Part shown: positions 5,600 to 7,415 of the stretch, piece by piece
Layout: the number at the start of each line of letters is the position of its first letter
How positions within the stretch are numbered: position 1 is the stretch's first letter
Origin: Candidatus Poribacteria bacterium
Lineage (GTDB): Bacteria > Poribacteria > WGA-4E > WGA-3G
Assembly: GCA_009842375.1 (NCBI GenBank)
Contig: VYFM01000355.1
Span: 1 to 7,415 of the forward strand
Length of the DNA stretch: 7,415 nt
Reading direction: 5' to 3'
Translations under genes and position numbers: made by a program
The notes under the pieces: generated by a model
Told to the model about the DNA's origin: nothing
The model's input: the letters and a program-made list of their open reading frames with translations, nothing else
Databases searched by the model: none

Positions 5600-6316
5600 T
5601 CAAAACTGTGTTTTGACTCCAAGTCCAATCGCAGTTCCATCCAAAGTTATATTCAGTGGGAGAGTTCCTGTGGTTTCTATAGTTTTCAGGATTCGTTTGA
5701 ATTCTATCGTGATAGTTGCGTTATTCCCTATAGATGCATGAGTATCAGGATTAGGTTTCCATTGGAATAACTCTATACCTGTAAATACATATCCAGTTGT
5801 GCTTGAACCGCTATTGGAAATCCCAAAGCCTTGTTGTTCAAGTAAGTCTACCATATTACCACTAAAATTTGCCCTTAATATACCAATTCCTGCACCGAAA
5901 TAGATTGGAAGATATTGATATAGAAAGACAGGACGATAGATTAACTGATATGAAATTGGCACAAGGGTGGCAGTGATAGACAGAGGGTCTTGTCCCGGTG
6001 ATTGGAGTTCAGCACTCCAATATCCAATTTCCAACCGAGAATCAAGTTCTGGTATATGTTGTAGAACAAGTGATAGTGTTGGCATCATTGCTACAGGTGG
6101 ATTGGATATTCCAATATTCTGAAGAACATTGTTCAAATCACCTAATCCCGGTTTGTAGGAATAGATCGCTAACTGTAGAGACGATGTTCGGATGTGTTGT
6201 CCCCATATATTGTGTATAAATGGTGACGAATCTGTCTCCTGAACATCAGAAGGATGTGCATGTGAAATACCTGATATTGTGTATAAGATGAACAGTATTA
6301 CTAACAGATAACGCAT
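5600..6316 (-). CDS. Secreted protein, probable small outer-membrane beta-barrel
   Basis: I do not recognise a named family. The 238-aa product starts with a clear signal peptide: MRY, a hydrophobic core at 4-17, and a likely cut after Ala20 in SHA. The rest shows alternating strand-like segments near 95-106, 113-131, 136-153, 171-186, 198-209 and 219-238. The chain ends in Phe, the usual C-terminal residue of barrels inserted by BamA. Segments such as LPIYFGAGIGILRANFSG and the closing IGLGVKTQF resemble eight-strand barrel proteins. The ATG is the first possible one because an in-frame TAA stands one codon before it. No Shine-Dalgarno is seen. Weak TTGAAA/TATGAA boxes at 6350-6355 and 6329-6334 (15-bp spacing) would give a nearly leaderless message. 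Its stop is 12 bp from the ligase-like gene, which suggests a joint role at the cell surface. The barrel call is moderate. Confidence 0.72.
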   Translation of the reverse strand: MRYLLVILFILYTISGISHAHPSDVQETDSSPFIHNIWGQHIRTSSLQLAIYSYKPGLGDLNNVLQNIGISNPPVAMMPTLSLVLQHIPELDSRLEIGYWSAELQSPGQDPLSITATLVPISYQLIYRPVFLYQYLPIYFGAGIGILRANFSGNMVDLLEQQGFGISNSGSSTTGYVFTGIELFQWKPNPDTHASIGNNATITIEFKRILKTIETTGTLPLNITLDGTAIGLGVKTQF

Positions 6317-6394
6317 AATTTAATCATTTTCATAGATTTATTTCGTTCATTTCAACTTAATCAGGTAGTTCACGAAACATGATGCAATAGTGGT

Positions 6395-6429
6395 AAAAAA
6401 TTAGGATGTCCCAAATCAGGACATCCTAA
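6395..6429 (-). terminator. Rho-independent terminator of the OmpA-domain lipoprotein gene
   Basis: On the minus strand, TTAGGATGTCC (6429-6419) pairs perfectly with GGACATCCTAA (6411-6401) across a 7-base loop and is followed at once by a run of T (6400-6395). It stands 48 bases after the lipoprotein stop and separates that gene from the beta-barrel gene, which therefore needs its own promoter in 6317-6394. Confidence 0.9.
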
Positions 6430-6476
6430 CAACACTGGACGGGATTTCACGGGGACAAATCACATAAGATGCAAAT

Positions 6477-7352
6477 TTACATCATAGAACCGGATGGGTT
6501 CAAAATAACTTCTACCCGACGGTTCATAGCTCTTCCTGCAGTTGTGTTCTGCGACGCTACCGGGTCAGTGTGTGCTTTGCCAACTGCTTTGATTCTTGCA
6601 GCGTCAACGCCTTTACTTGTGAGATATTTAACTACAGAATTTGCACGTGCTTGTGATAGATCCCAATTACTACGGAATCCACCCCGTAAAACAGGTGTTC
6701 CATCTGCATGTCCTTCAACAAGAATCTCTGCATCTGGATTTTCCATAATCTGACCGATGATTCCATCAAGCATCTCTTTCCCTTTACTTGACAGACCTGT
6801 TTGACCACTTCCAAATGAAACTGTAACCAATAACGACGGTTTCGAGGCTGCTTCTGCTTTTAACTCGGTGATGTCCTCTAAGATAGAAGCAATTTGTGCC
6901 ATGGCTTTCTTCAAATCCATCCCTTGTGAATTCAAGCTTTTGGCAAGATCCATTACCTCTTTTTTGATCTTAGCATCTTCGGCTTTGGCAAAATCATTAG
7001 ATTCTTTTCCCTGCTTATCAATAACTTTTGACAAGTCAGCACGAAGCTTCGCGTTTTCTTCTTTAGTGTTTTGATTCGCAGCAGCGATTGTATCAGCATC
7101 TCCTTGCTGTGATGCAGCGATTGCCTCATCCTTCGCTTTAGAGATAGCCTCCATTGTATCCTTATTATTCTGATCAACCTTTGCATCCAGTGTTGAAATC
7201 TGATTCTTTATTTCTGTGGTGGATTGGTCAATCTGTGCAACGTGTTCATTTTTCCACATATTAAACTCTTCTTGGCTTAACTTACCACAACCAATGACGG
7301 TAATGGTAACAACCAAAAAAGCAACGACAATAAGTGTTCCTCTGGTTTTCAT
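6477..7352 (-). CDS. OmpA/MotB-domain lipoprotein with a long helical arm
   Basis: This lipid-anchored envelope protein is expected to tie the outer membrane to peptidoglycan. It has 291 aa from the ATG chosen. Residues 1-21 are a lipoprotein signal with lipobox V-I-G-C, placing the acylated residue at Cys22. The next residue, Gly23, is not the inner-membrane retention Asp. About 26-168 is Lys/Glu/Ala/Gln-rich, almost free of Pro and Gly, and reads as one long helix or coiled coil. The OmpA-like domain covers about 174-285. It keeps the peptidoglycan-contact residues Asp217 (in GHAD) and Arg236 (in LSQARA), as well as NRRVEV at 277-282. The spacing between Asp and Arg resembles the longer MotB-type loop. 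The start is fixed by GGAGG six bases before ATG and by the signal peptide. It is a single-gene unit with its own terminator; nothing clear remains for a promoter in the 63 bases upstream. Confidence 0.94.
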   Translation of the reverse strand: MKTRGTLIVVAFLVVTITVIGCGKLSQEEFNMWKNEHVAQIDQSTTEIKNQISTLDAKVDQNNKDTMEAISKAKDEAIAASQQGDADTIAAANQNTKEENAKLRADLSKVIDKQGKESNDFAKAEDAKIKKEVMDLAKSLNSQGMDLKKAMAQIASILEDITELKAEAASKPSLLVTVSFGSGQTGLSSKGKEMLDGIIGQIMENPDAEILVEGHADGTPVLRGGFRSNWDLSQARANSVVKYLTSKGVDAARIKAVGKAHTDPVASQNTTAGRAMNRRVEVILNPSGSMM

Positions 7353-7358
7353 GGAATT

Positions 7359-7363
7359 CCTCC
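7359..7363 (-). promoter_or_regulatory. Shine-Dalgarno that fixes the lipoprotein start
   Basis: On the minus strand GGAGG is followed by six bases and the ATG at 7352. The reading frame stays open up to another ATG at 7403, but that start would put 17 extra residues in front of the lipoprotein signal and has no comparable ribosome site within the window. Confidence 0.88.
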
Positions 7364-7415
7364 AAAAAATTGATGCGTAAACTGAGTAATATATTGATTT
7401 CACATTGTATGTGTC

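Noticed and set aside
5957..5962. TGGCAC on the plus strand as another sigma-54 -24 box.
   Set aside because: No TTGC stands at the required distance, and it lies inside the beta-barrel coding region on the opposite strand.
7353..7403. Longer form of the OmpA-domain lipoprotein starting at the ATG at 7403.
   Set aside because: It would add 17 residues in front of a complete lipoprotein signal peptide, and the GGAGG at 7359-7363 points to the ATG at 7352.

Overview
The window reads as chromosomal DNA from an AT-rich, probably uncultured Gram-negative bacterium. The evidence for an outer membrane is an OmpA-domain lipoprotein, a small beta-barrel protein ending in Phe, and an O-antigen ligase-like membrane protein. 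A cytoplasmic sulfatase-fold protein fits lineages rich in such enzymes (Poribacteria- or Planctomycetes-like groups are possible), but no gene here fixes the phylum. There are no RNA genes, insertion sequences, phage genes or CRISPR arrays. No stretch over 300 bases lacks a gene.

Left part (1-1990, plus strand): a stress cluster of three small heat shock protein (Hsp20) paralogues. Two near-consensus sigma-54 (-24/-12) promoters stand in tandem before the first gene. Genes 1 and 2 are of normal size (149 and 151 aa) and probably form one transcript that ends at a strong terminator. Gene 3 follows that terminator and so needs its own promoter. It carries an unusual N-terminal arm of about 100 residues, of which 30 are Arg. 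The arm is rich in Gly, Pro and His, probably disordered, and fused to an ordinary alpha-crystallin domain. A hairpin at 1959-1982 ends this block and can also serve the convergent minus-strand genes.

Right part (7352 down to 2008, minus strand): first a lipoprotein with a long helical arm and an OmpA/MotB peptidoglycan-binding domain, closed by its own terminator. Then come a secreted beta-barrel-like protein, an O-antigen ligase/polymerase-like protein 12 bp downstream, an alkaline-phosphatase-superfamily 'sulfatase' whose formylglycine Cys is replaced by Thr, and an aquaporin with a plant-TIP-like selectivity filter. Spacings of 12, 63 and 76 bp with no clear internal terminator allow one transcript for these last four. 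Only the first pair is tight enough to suggest functional coupling.

The most interesting items are the Arg-rich Hsp20, the doubled sigma-54 promoters on an Hsp20 operon, and the Thr-for-Cys sulfatase homologue. I do not see a multi-gene defence or mobile system. The nearest thing to an undescribed system is the Hsp20 trio, in which two normal chaperones under probable sigma-54 control are paired with a chaperone bearing a likely RNA- or polyanion-binding arm.
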